Below the pieces are notes generated by a model. The model did no database searches. It saw only the letters and a program-made list of their open reading frames with translations, and was not told the origin of the DNA. A program made the position numbers and the translations under genes. Shown piece after piece: positions 1 to 10,368 of a stretch of 64,000 nucleotides of DNA. Within the stretch, counting starts at the first letter, position 1, and each line of letters opens with the position of its first letter. Source of the stretch: Rhabditoides inermis (taxonomy: Eukaryota; Nematoda; Chromadorea; Rhabditida; Rhabditidae); the NCBI GenBank assembly GCA_963966185.1, contig CAWZYM010000310.1, forward strand, positions 62,001-126,000. Direction: 5' to 3'.

Positions 1-1
1 T

Positions 2-814
2 TTCATCTCCAGTGAACATTCCGACAGCGTCACGCGCTTAGAATCTGATTTAAAAACTGTGTCTTCATGGTTTTGTAATCGACAGATGTCATTGAGCGTT
101 TCTAAGTGCCAAATCATGCATTTCGGTAAAAATAACTTGCAACACACGTACAATGTTGGTGGACAACAACTGGAGTCTGTTAGAACAATACGTGATCTCG
201 GATTTCAGTTTATGTATGATCTTAGTCCCGAGGCCCACGTAAAGAAACAAACACGAAAAGCGGCTTCATTAGCTACAATGGTGAAGAAGGTCTTCGTGAA
301 AGACTTTGAACTCTGGCGCAACTTTTATGTATATAAAGTTAGACCGATATTAGAATTTGGATGCGAAATATATTGTAATATGAATAATGGTTATGTGAAC
401 ATGTTAGAAAAAGTTCAAAGGCGTTTCACGAAATGCCTCCTACCCCATGAGACTTATTCAACAAGATTAGCCATTTTGGAAATGGATACTTTGTATATGA
501 GGCGGTTGTTTACTGACTTATCTCTGACACACAGTTATATTTACGGTTACATTTACGTGAATCCTATTCCTTTATTGCTCTTATCGAATAGTGGACGTCT
601 GGGAACAAACCGCGGACATGGTCTGAAACTTGTGAGCAGTGCACGCACCCACCTATCACAATCTTCTTTCCTCTTCCGAGTACACAATTTATGGAATAAG
701 CTGCCTAGTCACATTGTCCTTGTGTCAGACAAAAGCGCATTCAAAGTCGGTGTCACCAAGTTTATAAAGTCTCAAATAAATCAACTGAACATTGTAGATC
801 CAACTAGAATATAG
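2..814 (+). CDS. Non-LTR retrotransposon reverse transcriptase, C-terminal part (5' end outside window)
   Basis: The frame is open from the window edge to a TAG at 812-814 (about 270 residues), so this is the tail of a longer protein. In order it shows SSWFCNRQMSLSVSKC followed by MHFGK (the W..KC..MHFG segment after the polymerase palm), DLGFQF, a basic stretch with repeated K/R, VRPILEFGCEIY, LEKVQRRFTKCL, and near the end FRVHNLWNKLPSHIV. This series is typical of the thumb and C-terminal region of Jockey/CR1-type LINE polyproteins, which copy element RNA into DNA at a nicked target. The catalytic FADD-type box would lie upstream and is not visible. No stop or frameshift is seen, so the copy may be young, but intactness cannot be judged. 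The exact clade is inferred. Confidence 0.85.
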   Translation, partial: FISSEHSDSVTRLESDLKTVSSWFCNRQMSLSVSKCQIMHFGKNNLQHTYNVGGQQLESVRTIRDLGFQFMYDLSPEAHVKKQTRKAASLATMVKKVFVKDFELWRNFYVYKVRPILEFGCEIYCNMNNGYVNMLEKVQRRFTKCLLPHETYSTRLAILEMDTLYMRRLFTDLSLTHSYIYGYIYVNPIPLLLLSNSGRLGTNRGHGLKLVSSARTHLSQSSFLFRVHNLWNKLPSHIVLVSDKSAFKVGVTKFIKSQINQLNIVDPTRI

Positions 815-1096
815 TCATAAACGTGCTCTTGCCATCATTTGTAGAGTGGAGAGGGGAGTGAATCAGTGGGAGGGTCTATCCCACCGGCCGCGAACCCCAT
901 CCTGGTAAGTGGTATGAAAGGTTTCCTACCCCCGCATACGCTGCTCTAATCAACAGTGTCTGGGGGCAGGAAATCCCTTGGTCTGTCTGCGCATCGTCTG
1001 GGCAAGGATCGAGTAGCCTCAGAACCCTGTCGAAACTCCTCTTAGTTCTGTACCGCGCATTTCAACCATATTGTATCGCTACCATAACTATGTATG

Positions 1097-1102
1097 AATA
1101 AA
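1097..1102 (+). promoter_or_regulatory. Polyadenylation signal AATAAA of the LINE
   Basis: AATAAA lies 283 bp after the stop codon of the reverse transcriptase, with an A/T-rich run immediately downstream. Its place fits transcript end formation for the retrotransposon. Confidence 0.5.
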
Positions 1103-1112
1103 GATATATATA

Positions 1113-1718
1113 AAAAGTCCAATAACACGTGTTTTGGGTAGTCCCGTGATTGTGTACGTCTTATTGGTAATGCTGGCCATCGTCTTCAATAAACCGAACA
1201 CTTTCATTTAATCAGAACATTATGAAAAGTTGTGACCGTTCGCAGTTTCACTTTGACGAATGAACTCAGACTTTGTATCGGGCTCCGGCATATAAAAGAG
1301 CATAAAACAGCAGAGATGTGAAAATGACGTAAGATGAGAAGTGAATTATGTTAAGGGGTCCGTGTATACATGAGGATCTCATCGACGATGCTCAGGGTGA
1401 CCTGGATTCAGAGATAAGACATGGACCACGGGTGGCCGAAAGAACGGCCAATGACCGAAAATACGGCCAATTCCCATTGAAGAAAGACGATCATTGCACC
1501 ATTTGGGTTCAAGGACCGGAAATTTCGAAAAATCACAGTAAATCGTAGAAAAGTGATACAGAGTCAAGAAAAATCGCACGTATAGTGATGAAAGTTTAAA
1601 ATTACTGACAGTTCTCAGGATCTACCAAGATTGAATCTGAAGACGTGGTAAACATTCAAAAGTGCGCAAAACCCTGCAAACCAAGGAATCGGAATCGACC
1701 TGGTTTTAGTGATATCTT
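1113..1718. other. Unassigned sequence between LINE and 5S array
   Basis: No gene, RNA or repeat family is recognised here. Overlapping short open frames on both strands around 1348-1579 show no recognisable domain. Homology to the 5S unit starts at about 1719, inside the pyrimidine tract. Confidence 0.5.
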
Positions 1719-1791
1719 TCTCTCTCTCCCTATCTTCGAATTACTTTCCATCTCCCTATTTCACTTAAAGTCGTTTCTGCAAAAAAAGAAA

Positions 1792-1909
1792 GCTTACGTT
1801 ACCCGGGATTCCCAAGCCGTCTCCGATCCAAGTACTAACCGGGCGCATCGTTGCTTGACTTGCCAGATCGGACGGGATGGCGTATATTCAACGAGCTATG
1901 AACGTAAGC
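1792..1909 (-). rRNA. 5S rRNA copy 1 (array edge)
   Basis: 118-nt gene; RNA 5' end at 1909. Ends pair as GCTTACGTT with AACGTAAGC (9 bp). The conserved 5S core CCCGTCCGATCTGGCAAG, GGTTAGTACTTGGAT and CGGAGACGGCTTGGGAAT is present in order at the expected spacing, followed by a T-run. 5S RNA is a structural part of the large ribosomal subunit. The spacer after this copy (to about 2300) is the shortest in the array: it lacks the C-run and the 8-bp minisatellite. Confidence 0.96.
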
Positions 1910-2410
1910 GGGAGAGTGAATACTTTCTTAGGTGATCGATCTGTGGAGTACCCACGAAACCACCTGGTACCGCAATATAAAGCGATGTGTCGAGCCCGGA
2001 TCTTCCGCCGCCGAGACAAGCATAACCAACAACACGTACGCATCCACGGGCTCACCGAAATCCGTGTTGTTGGAACTCGCATTAGACATTGATTACTGTG
2101 TTTTACTAATCTTACCGTAATTTACGTAATCGTTATTGTGTGCGACTTGATTCGAGATAAATATTCTGATTCTGATTCTGTGTCGACCTATGAATAGGTT
2201 AGTGTTTCCGTAAGTATATGCCAGCTGACCCGTGAGAACGAATAGCAGGTTGTATTGGACCACTGACAAACTCACTGCGAAGAGCTGAGGAGAATTCCCA
2301 CCTCCCTTTCTTCCTCCCCCTCCTCTCTCTCTCTCTCTCTCTCTCTCCCTATCTTCGAATTACTTTCCATCTCCCTATTTCACTTAAAGTCGTTTCTGCA
2401 AAAAAAGAAA

Positions 2411-2528
2411 GCTTACGTTACCCGGGATTCCCAAGCCGTCTCCGATCCAAGTACTAACCGGGCGCATCGTTGCTTGACTTGCCAGATCGGACGGGATGGC
2501 GTATATTCAACGAGCTATGAACGTAAGC
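2411..2528 (-). rRNA. 5S rRNA copy 2
   Basis: Full 118 nt; 619 bp from copy 1. First unit with the C-run and minisatellite in its spacer. Confidence 0.97.
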
Positions 2529-3119
2529 GGGAGAGTGAATACTTTCTTAGGTGATCGATCTGTGGAGTACCCACGAAACCACCTGGTACCGCAATATAAA
2601 GCGATGTGTCGAGCCCGGATCTTCCGCCGCCGAGACAAGCATAACCAACAACACGTACGCATCCACGGGCTCACCGAAATCCGTGTTGTTGGAACTCGCA
2701 TTAGACATTGATTACTGTGTTTTACTAATCTTACCGTAATTTACGTAATCGTTATTGTGTGCGACTTGATTCGAGATAAATATTCTGATTCTGATTCTGT
2801 GTCGACCTATGAATAGGTTAGTGTTTCCGTAAGTATTGCCCCCCCCCGTATGCCAGCTGACCCGTGAGAACGAATAGCAGGTTGACAAATAAACAATTGA
2901 ACAATTGGACAATTGGACATTTGGAAAATTGGACATTTGGAGAATCGGACAATTGGCAAACTCGAACTGCGAAGACAAACTCACTGCGAAGAGCTGAGGA
3001 GAATTCCCACCTCCCTTTCTTCCTCCCCCTCCTCTCTCTCTCTCTCTCTCTCTCTCCCTATCTTCGAATTACTTTCCATCTCCCTATTTCACTTAAAGTC
3101 GTTTCTGCAAAAAAAGAAA

Positions 3120-3277
3120 GCTTACGTTACCCGGGATTCCCAAGCCGTCTCCGATCCAAGTACTAACCGGGCGGGATTCCCAAGCCGTCTCCGATCCAAG
3201 TACTAACCGGGCGCATCGTTGCTTGACTTGCCAGATCGGACGGGATGGCGTATATTCAACGAGCTATGAACGTAAGC
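3120..3277 (-). pseudogene. 5S rRNA copy 3 with 40-bp internal duplication
   Basis: All of the gene is present, but the 40-bp stretch at 3133-3172 is repeated at 3173-3212, covering the C-box region. The predicted RNA would be 158 nt and could not fold as normal 5S, so this copy is probably non-functional. Confidence 0.9.
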
Positions 3278-3869
3278 GGGAGAGTGAATACTTTCTTAGG
3301 TGATCGATCTGTGGAGTACCCACGAAACCACCTGGTACCGCAATATAAAGCGATGTGTCGAGCCCGGATCTTCCGCCGCCGAGACAAGCATAACCAACAA
3401 CACGTACGCATCCACGGGCTCACCGAAATCCGTGTTGTTGGAACTCGCATTAGACATTGATTACTGTGTTTTACTAATCTTACCGTAATTTACGTAATCG
3501 TTATTGTGTGCGACTTGATTCGAGATAAATATTCTGATTCTGATTCTGTGTCGACCTATGAATAGGTTAGTGTTTCCGTAAGTATTGCCCCCCCCCCGTA
3601 TGCCAGCTGACCCGTGAGAACGAATAGCAGGTTGACAAATAAACAATTGAACAATTGGACAATTGGACATTTGGAAAATTGGACATTTGGAGAATCGGAC
3701 AATTGGCAAACTCGAACTGCGAAGACAAACTCACTGCGAAGAGCTGAGGAGAATTCCCACCTCCCTTTCTTCCTCCCCCTCCTCTCTCTCTCTCTCTCTC
3801 TCTCTCCCTATCTTCGAATTACTTTCCATCTCCCTATTTCACTTAAAGTCGTTTCTGCAAAAAAAGAAA

Positions 3870-3987
3870 GCTTACGTTACCCGGGATTCCCAAGCCGTCT
3901 CCGATCCAAGTACTAACCGGGCGCATCGTTGCTTGACTTGCCAGATCGGACGGGATGGCGTATATTCAACGAGCTATGAACGTAAGC
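3870..3987 (-). rRNA. 5S rRNA copy 4
   Basis: Full 118 nt, no difference from the reference seen; the spacer before it has C10. Confidence 0.97.
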
Positions 3988-4567
3988 GGGAGAGTGAATA
4001 CTTTCTTAGGTGATCGATCTGTGGAGTACCCACGAAACCACCTGGTACCGCAATATAAAGCGATGTGTCGAGCCCGGATCTTCCGCCGCCGAGACAAGCA
4101 TAACCAACAACACGTACGCATCCACGGGCTCACCGAAATCCGTGTTGTTGGAACTCGCATTAGACATTGATTACTGTGTTTTACTAATCTTACCGTAATT
4201 TACGTAATCGTTATTGTGTGCGACTTGATTCGAGATAAATATTCTGATTCTGATTCTGTGTCGACCTATGAATAGGTTAGTGTTTCCGTAAGTATTGCCC
4301 CCCCCCGTATGCCAGCTGACCCGTGAGAACGAATAGCAGGTTGACAAATAAACAATTGAACAATTGGACAATTGGACATTTGGAAAATTGGACATTTGGA
4401 GAATCGGACAATTGGCAAACTCGAACTGCGAAGACAAACTCACTGCGAAGAGCTGAGGAGAATTCCCACCTCCCTTTCTTCCTCCCCCTCCTCTCTCTCT
4501 CTCTCTCTCTCTCTCCCTATCTTCGAATTACTTTCCATCTCCCTATTTCACTTAAAGTCGTTTCTGC

Positions 4568-4578
4568 AAAAAAAGAAA
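4568..4578 (-). terminator. Pol III terminator after the 5S gene (reference copy)
   Basis: Directly after the terminal helix the RNA strand reads TTTCTTTTTTT. A T-run is the standard RNA polymerase III stop. The same run precedes nearly every copy in plus-strand coordinates; the copy at 27479 has one base changed (TCTC instead of TTTC). Confidence 0.85.
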
Positions 4579-4696
4579 GCTTACGTTACCCGGGATTCCC
4601 AAGCCGTCTCCGATCCAAGTACTAACCGGGCGCATCGTTGCTTGACTTGCCAGATCGGACGGGATGGCGTATATTCAACGAGCTATGAACGTAAGC
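4579..4696 (-). rRNA. 5S rRNA copy 5 (reference copy)
   Basis: Full 118 nt with intact terminal helix, internal promoter and T-run; used as the standard for the other entries. Confidence 0.97.
4600..4646 (-). promoter_or_regulatory. Internal control region of the 5S gene (reference copy)
   Basis: Type 1 RNA polymerase III promoters lie inside the 5S gene and bind TFIIIA. In the RNA sense, the A-box-like GTCAAGCAACG is at about +51 to +61 (4636-4646) and the C-box region GGATCGGAGACGGCTTG at about +81 to +97 (4600-4616). Both positions agree with 5S genes in general. Confidence 0.8.
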
Positions 4697-4812
4697 GGGA
4701 GAGTGAATACTTTCTTAGGTGATCGATCTGTGGAGTACCCACGAAACCACCTGGTACCGCAATATAAAGCGATGTGTCGAGCCCGGATCTTCCGCCGCCG
4801 AGACAAGCATAA

Positions 4813-4860
4813 CCAACAACACGTACGCATCCACGGGCTCACCGAAATCCGTGTTGTTGG
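4813..4860. repeat. Conserved spacer hairpin (11-bp perfect stem, reference copy)
   Basis: CCAACAACACG (4813-4823) is the exact reverse complement of CGTGTTGTTGG (4850-4860), with a 26-nt loop that can itself pair CGGG with CCG. The structure is present in nearly all units. In two units (about 45.2 and 60.0 kb) 20 bp of the loop are lost, leaving a perfect 13-bp stem. Function unknown. Confidence 0.8.
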
Positions 4861-5006
4861 AACTCGCATTAGACATTGATTACTGTGTTTTACTAATCTT
4901 ACCGTAATTTACGTAATCGTTATTGTGTGCGACTTGATTCGAGATAAATATTCTGATTCTGATTCTGTGTCGACCTATGAATAGGTTAGTGTTTCCGTAA
5001 GTATTG

Positions 5007-5015
5007 CCCCCCCCC
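5007..5015. repeat. Variable C-run in spacer (reference copy, C9)
   Basis: The homopolymer is C9 in most of the left array, but ranges from C7 (26.5 and 27.2 kb) to C17 (27907-27923) and C15 (41.8 kb). The G-rich strand is the 5S RNA-sense strand. Confidence 0.9.
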
Positions 5016-5060
5016 GTATGCCAGCTGACCCGTGAGAACGAATAGCAGGTTGACAAATAA

Positions 5061-5124
5061 ACAATTGAACAATTGGACAATTGGACATTTGGAAAATTGG
5101 ACATTTGGAGAATCGGACAATTGG
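5061..5124. repeat. 8-bp minisatellite, eight units (reference copy)
   Basis: The stretch parses into eight consecutive 8-mers: ACAATTGA, ACAATTGG, ACAATTGG, ACATTTGG, AAAATTGG, ACATTTGG, AGAATCGG, ACAATTGG. It is in almost every unit, but absent from unit 1 (about 2.2 kb) and from the unit at 37.3 kb. Confidence 0.9.
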
Positions 5125-5177
5125 CAAACTCGAACTGCGAAGACAAACTCACTGCGAAGAGCTGAGGAGAATTCCCA

Positions 5178-5227
5178 CCTCCCTTTCTTCCTCCCCCTCC
5201 TCTCTCTCTCTCTCTCTCTCTCTCCCT
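5178..5227. repeat. 50-bp pyrimidine tract with (TC)12 (reference copy)
   Basis: Fifty consecutive pyrimidines, ending in a TC dinucleotide run, lie about 60 bp beyond the 3' end of the next 5S gene. The run length is constant in the left array and variable elsewhere. Confidence 0.9.
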
Positions 5228-5287
5228 ATCTTCGAATTACTTTCCATCTCCCTATTTCACTTAAAGTCGTTTCTGCAAAAAAAGAAA

Positions 5288-5405
5288 GCTTACGTTACCC
5301 GGGATTCCCAAGCCGTCTCCGATCCAAGTACTAACCGGGCGCATCGTTGCTTGACTTGCCAGATCGGACGGGATGGCGTATATTCAACGAGCTATGAACG
5401 TAAGC
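5288..5405 (-). rRNA. 5S rRNA copy 6
   Basis: Full length, 709 bp from its neighbour. Confidence 0.97.
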
Positions 5406-5996
5406 GGGAGAGTGAATACTTTCTTAGGTGATCGATCTGTGGAGTACCCACGAAACCACCTGGTACCGCAATATAAAGCGATGTGTCGAGCCCGGATCTT
5501 CCGCCGCCGAGACAAGCATAACCAACAACACGTACGCATCCACGGGCTCACCGAAATCCGTGTTGTTGGAACTCGCATTAGACATTGATTACTGTGTTTT
5601 ACTAATCTTACCGTAATTTACGTAATCGTTATTGTGTGCGACTTGATTCGAGATAAATATTCTGATTCTGATTCTGTGTCGACCTATGAATAGGTTAGTG
5701 TTTCCGTAAGTATTGCCCCCCCCCGTATGCCAGCTGACCCGTGAGAACGAATAGCAGGTTGACAAATAAACAATTGAACAATTGGACAATTGGACATTTG
5801 GAAAATTGGACATTTGGAGAATCGGACAATTGGCAAACTCGAACTGCGAAGACAAACTCACTGCGAAGAGCTGAGGAGAATTCCCACCTCCCTTTCTTCC
5901 TCCCCCTCCTCTCTCTCTCTCTCTCTCTCTCTCCCTATCTTCGAATTACTTTCCATCTCCCTATTTCACTTAAAGTCGTTTCTGCAAAAAAAGAAA

Positions 5997-6114
5997 GCTT
6001 ACGTTACCCGGGATTCCCAAGCCGTCTCCGATCCAAGTACTAACCGGGCGCATCGTTGCTTGACTTGCCAGATCGGACGGGATGGCGTATATTCAACGAG
6101 CTATGAACGTAAGC
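5997..6114 (-). rRNA. 5S rRNA copy 7
   Basis: Full length, 709 bp from its neighbour. Confidence 0.97.
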
Positions 6115-6705
6115 GGGAGAGTGAATACTTTCTTAGGTGATCGATCTGTGGAGTACCCACGAAACCACCTGGTACCGCAATATAAAGCGATGTGTCGAGC
6201 CCGGATCTTCCGCCGCCGAGACAAGCATAACCAACAACACGTACGCATCCACGGGCTCACCGAAATCCGTGTTGTTGGAACTCGCATTAGACATTGATTA
6301 CTGTGTTTTACTAATCTTACCGTAATTTACGTAATCGTTATTGTGTGCGACTTGATTCGAGATAAATATTCTGATTCTGATTCTGTGTCGACCTATGAAT
6401 AGGTTAGTGTTTCCGTAAGTATTGCCCCCCCCCGTATGCCAGCTGACCCGTGAGAACGAATAGCAGGTTGACAAATAAACAATTGAACAATTGGACAATT
6501 GGACATTTGGAAAATTGGACATTTGGAGAATCGGACAATTGGCAAACTCGAACTGCGAAGACAAACTCACTGCGAAGAGCTGAGGAGAATTCCCACCTCC
6601 CTTTCTTCCTCCCCCTCCTCTCTCTCTCTCTCTCTCTCTCTCCCTATCTTCGAATTACTTTCCATCTCCCTATTTCACTTAAAGTCGTTTCTGCAAAAAA
6701 AGAAA

Positions 6706-6823
6706 GCTTACGTTACCCGGGATTCCCAAGCCGTCTCCGATCCAAGTACTAACCGGGCGCATCGTTGCTTGACTTGCCAGATCGGACGGGATGGCGTATA
6801 TTCAACGAGCTATGAACGTAAGC
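6706..6823 (-). rRNA. 5S rRNA copy 8
   Basis: Full length, 709 bp from its neighbour. Confidence 0.97.
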
Positions 6824-7414
6824 GGGAGAGTGAATACTTTCTTAGGTGATCGATCTGTGGAGTACCCACGAAACCACCTGGTACCGCAATATAAAGCGAT
6901 GTGTCGAGCCCGGATCTTCCGCCGCCGAGACAAGCATAACCAACAACACGTACGCATCCACGGGCTCACCGAAATCCGTGTTGTTGGAACTCGCATTAGA
7001 CATTGATTACTGTGTTTTACTAATCTTACCGTAATTTACGTAATCGTTATTGTGTGCGACTTGATTCGAGATAAATATTCTGATTCTGATTCTGTGTCGA
7101 CCTATGAATAGGTTAGTGTTTCCGTAAGTATTGCCCCCCCCCGTATGCCAGCTGACCCGTGAGAACGAATAGCAGGTTGACAAATAAACAATTGAACAAT
7201 TGGACAATTGGACATTTGGAAAATTGGACATTTGGAGAATCGGACAATTGGCAAACTCGAACTGCGAAGACAAACTCACTGCGAAGAGCTGAGGAGAATT
7301 CCCACCTCCCTTTCTTCCTCCCCCTCCTCTCTCTCTCTCTCTCTCTCTCTCCCTATCTTCGAATTACTTTCCATCTCCCTATTTCACTTAAAGTCGTTTC
7401 TGCAAAAAAAGAAA

Positions 7415-7532
7415 GCTTACGTTACCCGGGATTCCCAAGCCGTCTCCGATCCAAGTACTAACCGGGCGCATCGTTGCTTGACTTGCCAGATCGGACGGGA
7501 TGGCGTATATTCAACGAGCTATGAACGTAAGC
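7415..7532 (-). rRNA. 5S rRNA copy 9
   Basis: Full length, 709 bp from its neighbour. Confidence 0.97.
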
Positions 7533-8123
7533 GGGAGAGTGAATACTTTCTTAGGTGATCGATCTGTGGAGTACCCACGAAACCACCTGGTACCGCAATA
7601 TAAAGCGATGTGTCGAGCCCGGATCTTCCGCCGCCGAGACAAGCATAACCAACAACACGTACGCATCCACGGGCTCACCGAAATCCGTGTTGTTGGAACT
7701 CGCATTAGACATTGATTACTGTGTTTTACTAATCTTACCGTAATTTACGTAATCGTTATTGTGTGCGACTTGATTCGAGATAAATATTCTGATTCTGATT
7801 CTGTGTCGACCTATGAATAGGTTAGTGTTTCCGTAAGTATTGCCCCCCCCCGTATGCCAGCTGACCCGTGAGAACGAATAGCAGGTTGACAAATAAACAA
7901 TTGAACAATTGGACAATTGGACATTTGGAAAATTGGACATTTGGAGAATCGGACAATTGGCAAACTCGAACTGCGAAGACAAACTCACTGCGAAGAGCTG
8001 AGGAGAATTCCCACCTCCCTTTCTTCCTCCCCCTCCTCTCTCTCTCTCTCTCTCTCTCTCCCTATCTTCGAATTACTTTCCATCTCCCTATTTCACTTAA
8101 AGTCGTTTCTGCAAAAAAAGAAA

Positions 8124-8241
8124 GCTTACGTTACCCGGGATTCCCAAGCCGTCTCCGATCCAAGTACTAACCGGGCGCATCGTTGCTTGACTTGCCAGAT
8201 CGGACGGGATGGCGTATATTCAACGAGCTATGAACGTAAGC
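8124..8241 (-). rRNA. 5S rRNA copy 10
   Basis: Full length, 709 bp from its neighbour. Confidence 0.97.
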
Positions 8242-8832
8242 GGGAGAGTGAATACTTTCTTAGGTGATCGATCTGTGGAGTACCCACGAAACCACCTGGT
8301 ACCGCAATATAAAGCGATGTGTCGAGCCCGGATCTTCCGCCGCCGAGACAAGCATAACCAACAACACGTACGCATCCACGGGCTCACCGAAATCCGTGTT
8401 GTTGGAACTCGCATTAGACATTGATTACTGTGTTTTACTAATCTTACCGTAATTTACGTAATCGTTATTGTGTGCGACTTGATTCGAGATAAATATTCTG
8501 ATTCTGATTCTGTGTCGACCTATGAATAGGTTAGTGTTTCCGTAAGTATTGCCCCCCCCCGTATGCCAGCTGACCCGTGAGAACGAATAGCAGGTTGACA
8601 AATAAACAATTGAACAATTGGACAATTGGACATTTGGAAAATTGGACATTTGGAGAATCGGACAATTGGCAAACTCGAACTGCGAAGACAAACTCACTGC
8701 GAAGAGCTGAGGAGAATTCCCACCTCCCTTTCTTCCTCCCCCTCCTCTCTCTCTCTCTCTCTCTCTCTCCCTATCTTCGAATTACTTTCCATCTCCCTAT
8801 TTCACTTAAAGTCGTTTCTGCAAAAAAAGAAA

Positions 8833-8950
8833 GCTTACGTTACCCGGGATTCCCAAGCCGTCTCCGATCCAAGTACTAACCGGGCGCATCGTTGCTTGAC
8901 TTGCCAGATCGGACGGGATGGCGTATATTCAACGAGCTATGAACGTAAGC
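8833..8950 (-). rRNA. 5S rRNA copy 11
   Basis: Full length, 709 bp from its neighbour. Confidence 0.97.
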
Positions 8951-9541
8951 GGGAGAGTGAATACTTTCTTAGGTGATCGATCTGTGGAGTACCCACGAAA
9001 CCACCTGGTACCGCAATATAAAGCGATGTGTCGAGCCCGGATCTTCCGCCGCCGAGACAAGCATAACCAACAACACGTACGCATCCACGGGCTCACCGAA
9101 ATCCGTGTTGTTGGAACTCGCATTAGACATTGATTACTGTGTTTTACTAATCTTACCGTAATTTACGTAATCGTTATTGTGTGCGACTTGATTCGAGATA
9201 AATATTCTGATTCTGATTCTGTGTCGACCTATGAATAGGTTAGTGTTTCCGTAAGTATTGCCCCCCCCCGTATGCCAGCTGACCCGTGAGAACGAATAGC
9301 AGGTTGACAAATAAACAATTGAACAATTGGACAATTGGACATTTGGAAAATTGGACATTTGGAGAATCGGACAATTGGCAAACTCGAACTGCGAAGACAA
9401 ACTCACTGCGAAGAGCTGAGGAGAATTCCCACCTCCCTTTCTTCCTCCCCCTCCTCTCTCTCTCTCTCTCTCTCTCTCCCTATCTTCGAATTACTTTCCA
9501 TCTCCCTATTTCACTTAAAGTCGTTTCTGCAAAAAAAGAAA

Positions 9542-9659
9542 GCTTACGTTACCCGGGATTCCCAAGCCGTCTCCGATCCAAGTACTAACCGGGCGCATCG
9601 TTGCTTGACTTGCCAGATCGGACGGGATGGCGTATATTCAACGAGCTATGAACGTAAGC
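9542..9659 (-). rRNA. 5S rRNA copy 12
   Basis: Full length, 709 bp from its neighbour. Confidence 0.97.
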
Positions 9660-10250
9660 GGGAGAGTGAATACTTTCTTAGGTGATCGATCTGTGGAGTA
9701 CCCACGAAACCACCTGGTACCGCAATATAAAGCGATGTGTCGAGCCCGGATCTTCCGCCGCCGAGACAAGCATAACCAACAACACGTACGCATCCACGGG
9801 CTCACCGAAATCCGTGTTGTTGGAACTCGCATTAGACATTGATTACTGTGTTTTACTAATCTTACCGTAATTTACGTAATCGTTATTGTGTGCGACTTGA
9901 TTCGAGATAAATATTCTGATTCTGATTCTGTGTCGACCTATGAATAGGTTAGTGTTTCCGTAAGTATTGCCCCCCCCCGTATGCCAGCTGACCCGTGAGA
10001 ACGAATAGCAGGTTGACAAATAAACAATTGAACAATTGGACAATTGGACATTTGGAAAATTGGACATTTGGAGAATCGGACAATTGGCAAACTCGAACTG
10101 CGAAGACAAACTCACTGCGAAGAGCTGAGGAGAATTCCCACCTCCCTTTCTTCCTCCCCCTCCTCTCTCTCTCTCTCTCTCTCTCTCCCTATCTTCGAAT
10201 TACTTTCCATCTCCCTATTTCACTTAAAGTCGTTTCTGCAAAAAAAGAAA

Positions 10251-10368
10251 GCTTACGTTACCCGGGATTCCCAAGCCGTCTCCGATCCAAGTACTAACCG
10301 GGCGCATCGTTGCTTGACTTGCCAGATCGGACGGGATGGCGTATATTCAACGAGCTATGAACGTAAGC
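10251..10368 (-). rRNA. 5S rRNA copy 13
   Basis: Full length, 709 bp from its neighbour. Confidence 0.97.

Larger units (their letters stand above)
1..1112 (+). mobile_element. LINE 3' end (coding tail plus 3' UTR)
   Basis: The reverse transcriptase frame ends at 814 and is followed by about 300 bp without a coding frame. A polyadenylation signal AATAAA lies at 1097-1102, followed by an A/T-rich run ending in TATATAAAAAG near 1112. I take this as the element's 3' UTR and tail. The right edge is inferred from the A-rich tail; no target-site duplication can be recognised because the 5' end is outside the window. Confidence 0.55.
4579..5287 (-). repeat. Reference 709-bp 5S rDNA unit
   Basis: Typical unit used to describe the others. 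From low to high coordinate: 5S gene 4579-4696 (minus strand); A/G-rich then mixed spacer with TATAAA at 4763-4768; hairpin 4813-4860; ATAAATA at 4944-4950; short palindrome 4974-4985; GTAAGTATT at 4997; C9 at 5007-5015; 8-bp minisatellite 5061-5124; pyrimidine tract 5178-5227; and the A-rich run (terminator of the next gene on the minus strand) ending at 5287. Confidence 0.95.

Noticed and set aside
1348..1579. Overlapping 66-residue open frames on both strands left of the array
   Set aside because: No recognisable motif, opposite-strand overlap, and no sign of a start context or exon structure.
1877..2092. 71-residue open frame starting ATGGCGTATATTCAACG, repeated in almost every unit, with overlapping frames of 62, 64, 90, 100 and 116 residues
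   Set aside because: It begins inside the 5S RNA gene and overlaps frames on the other strand and in other phases. Its identity between units reflects DNA homogeneity, not coding constraint. No domain is visible and lengths change with TC-run and C-run slippage.
4763..4768. TATAAA on the plus strand as a Pol II promoter for a spacer gene
   Set aside because: No coding frame, Sm site or terminator in the right place follows, and a 6-bp A/T match is expected by chance; kept only as a description of the reference unit.
5061..5124. Sm-site-like matches (ACATTTGG, AAAATTGG) as support for an snRNA or SL RNA
   Set aside because: They are units of the 8-bp minisatellite and have too few consecutive T residues for a normal Sm site.
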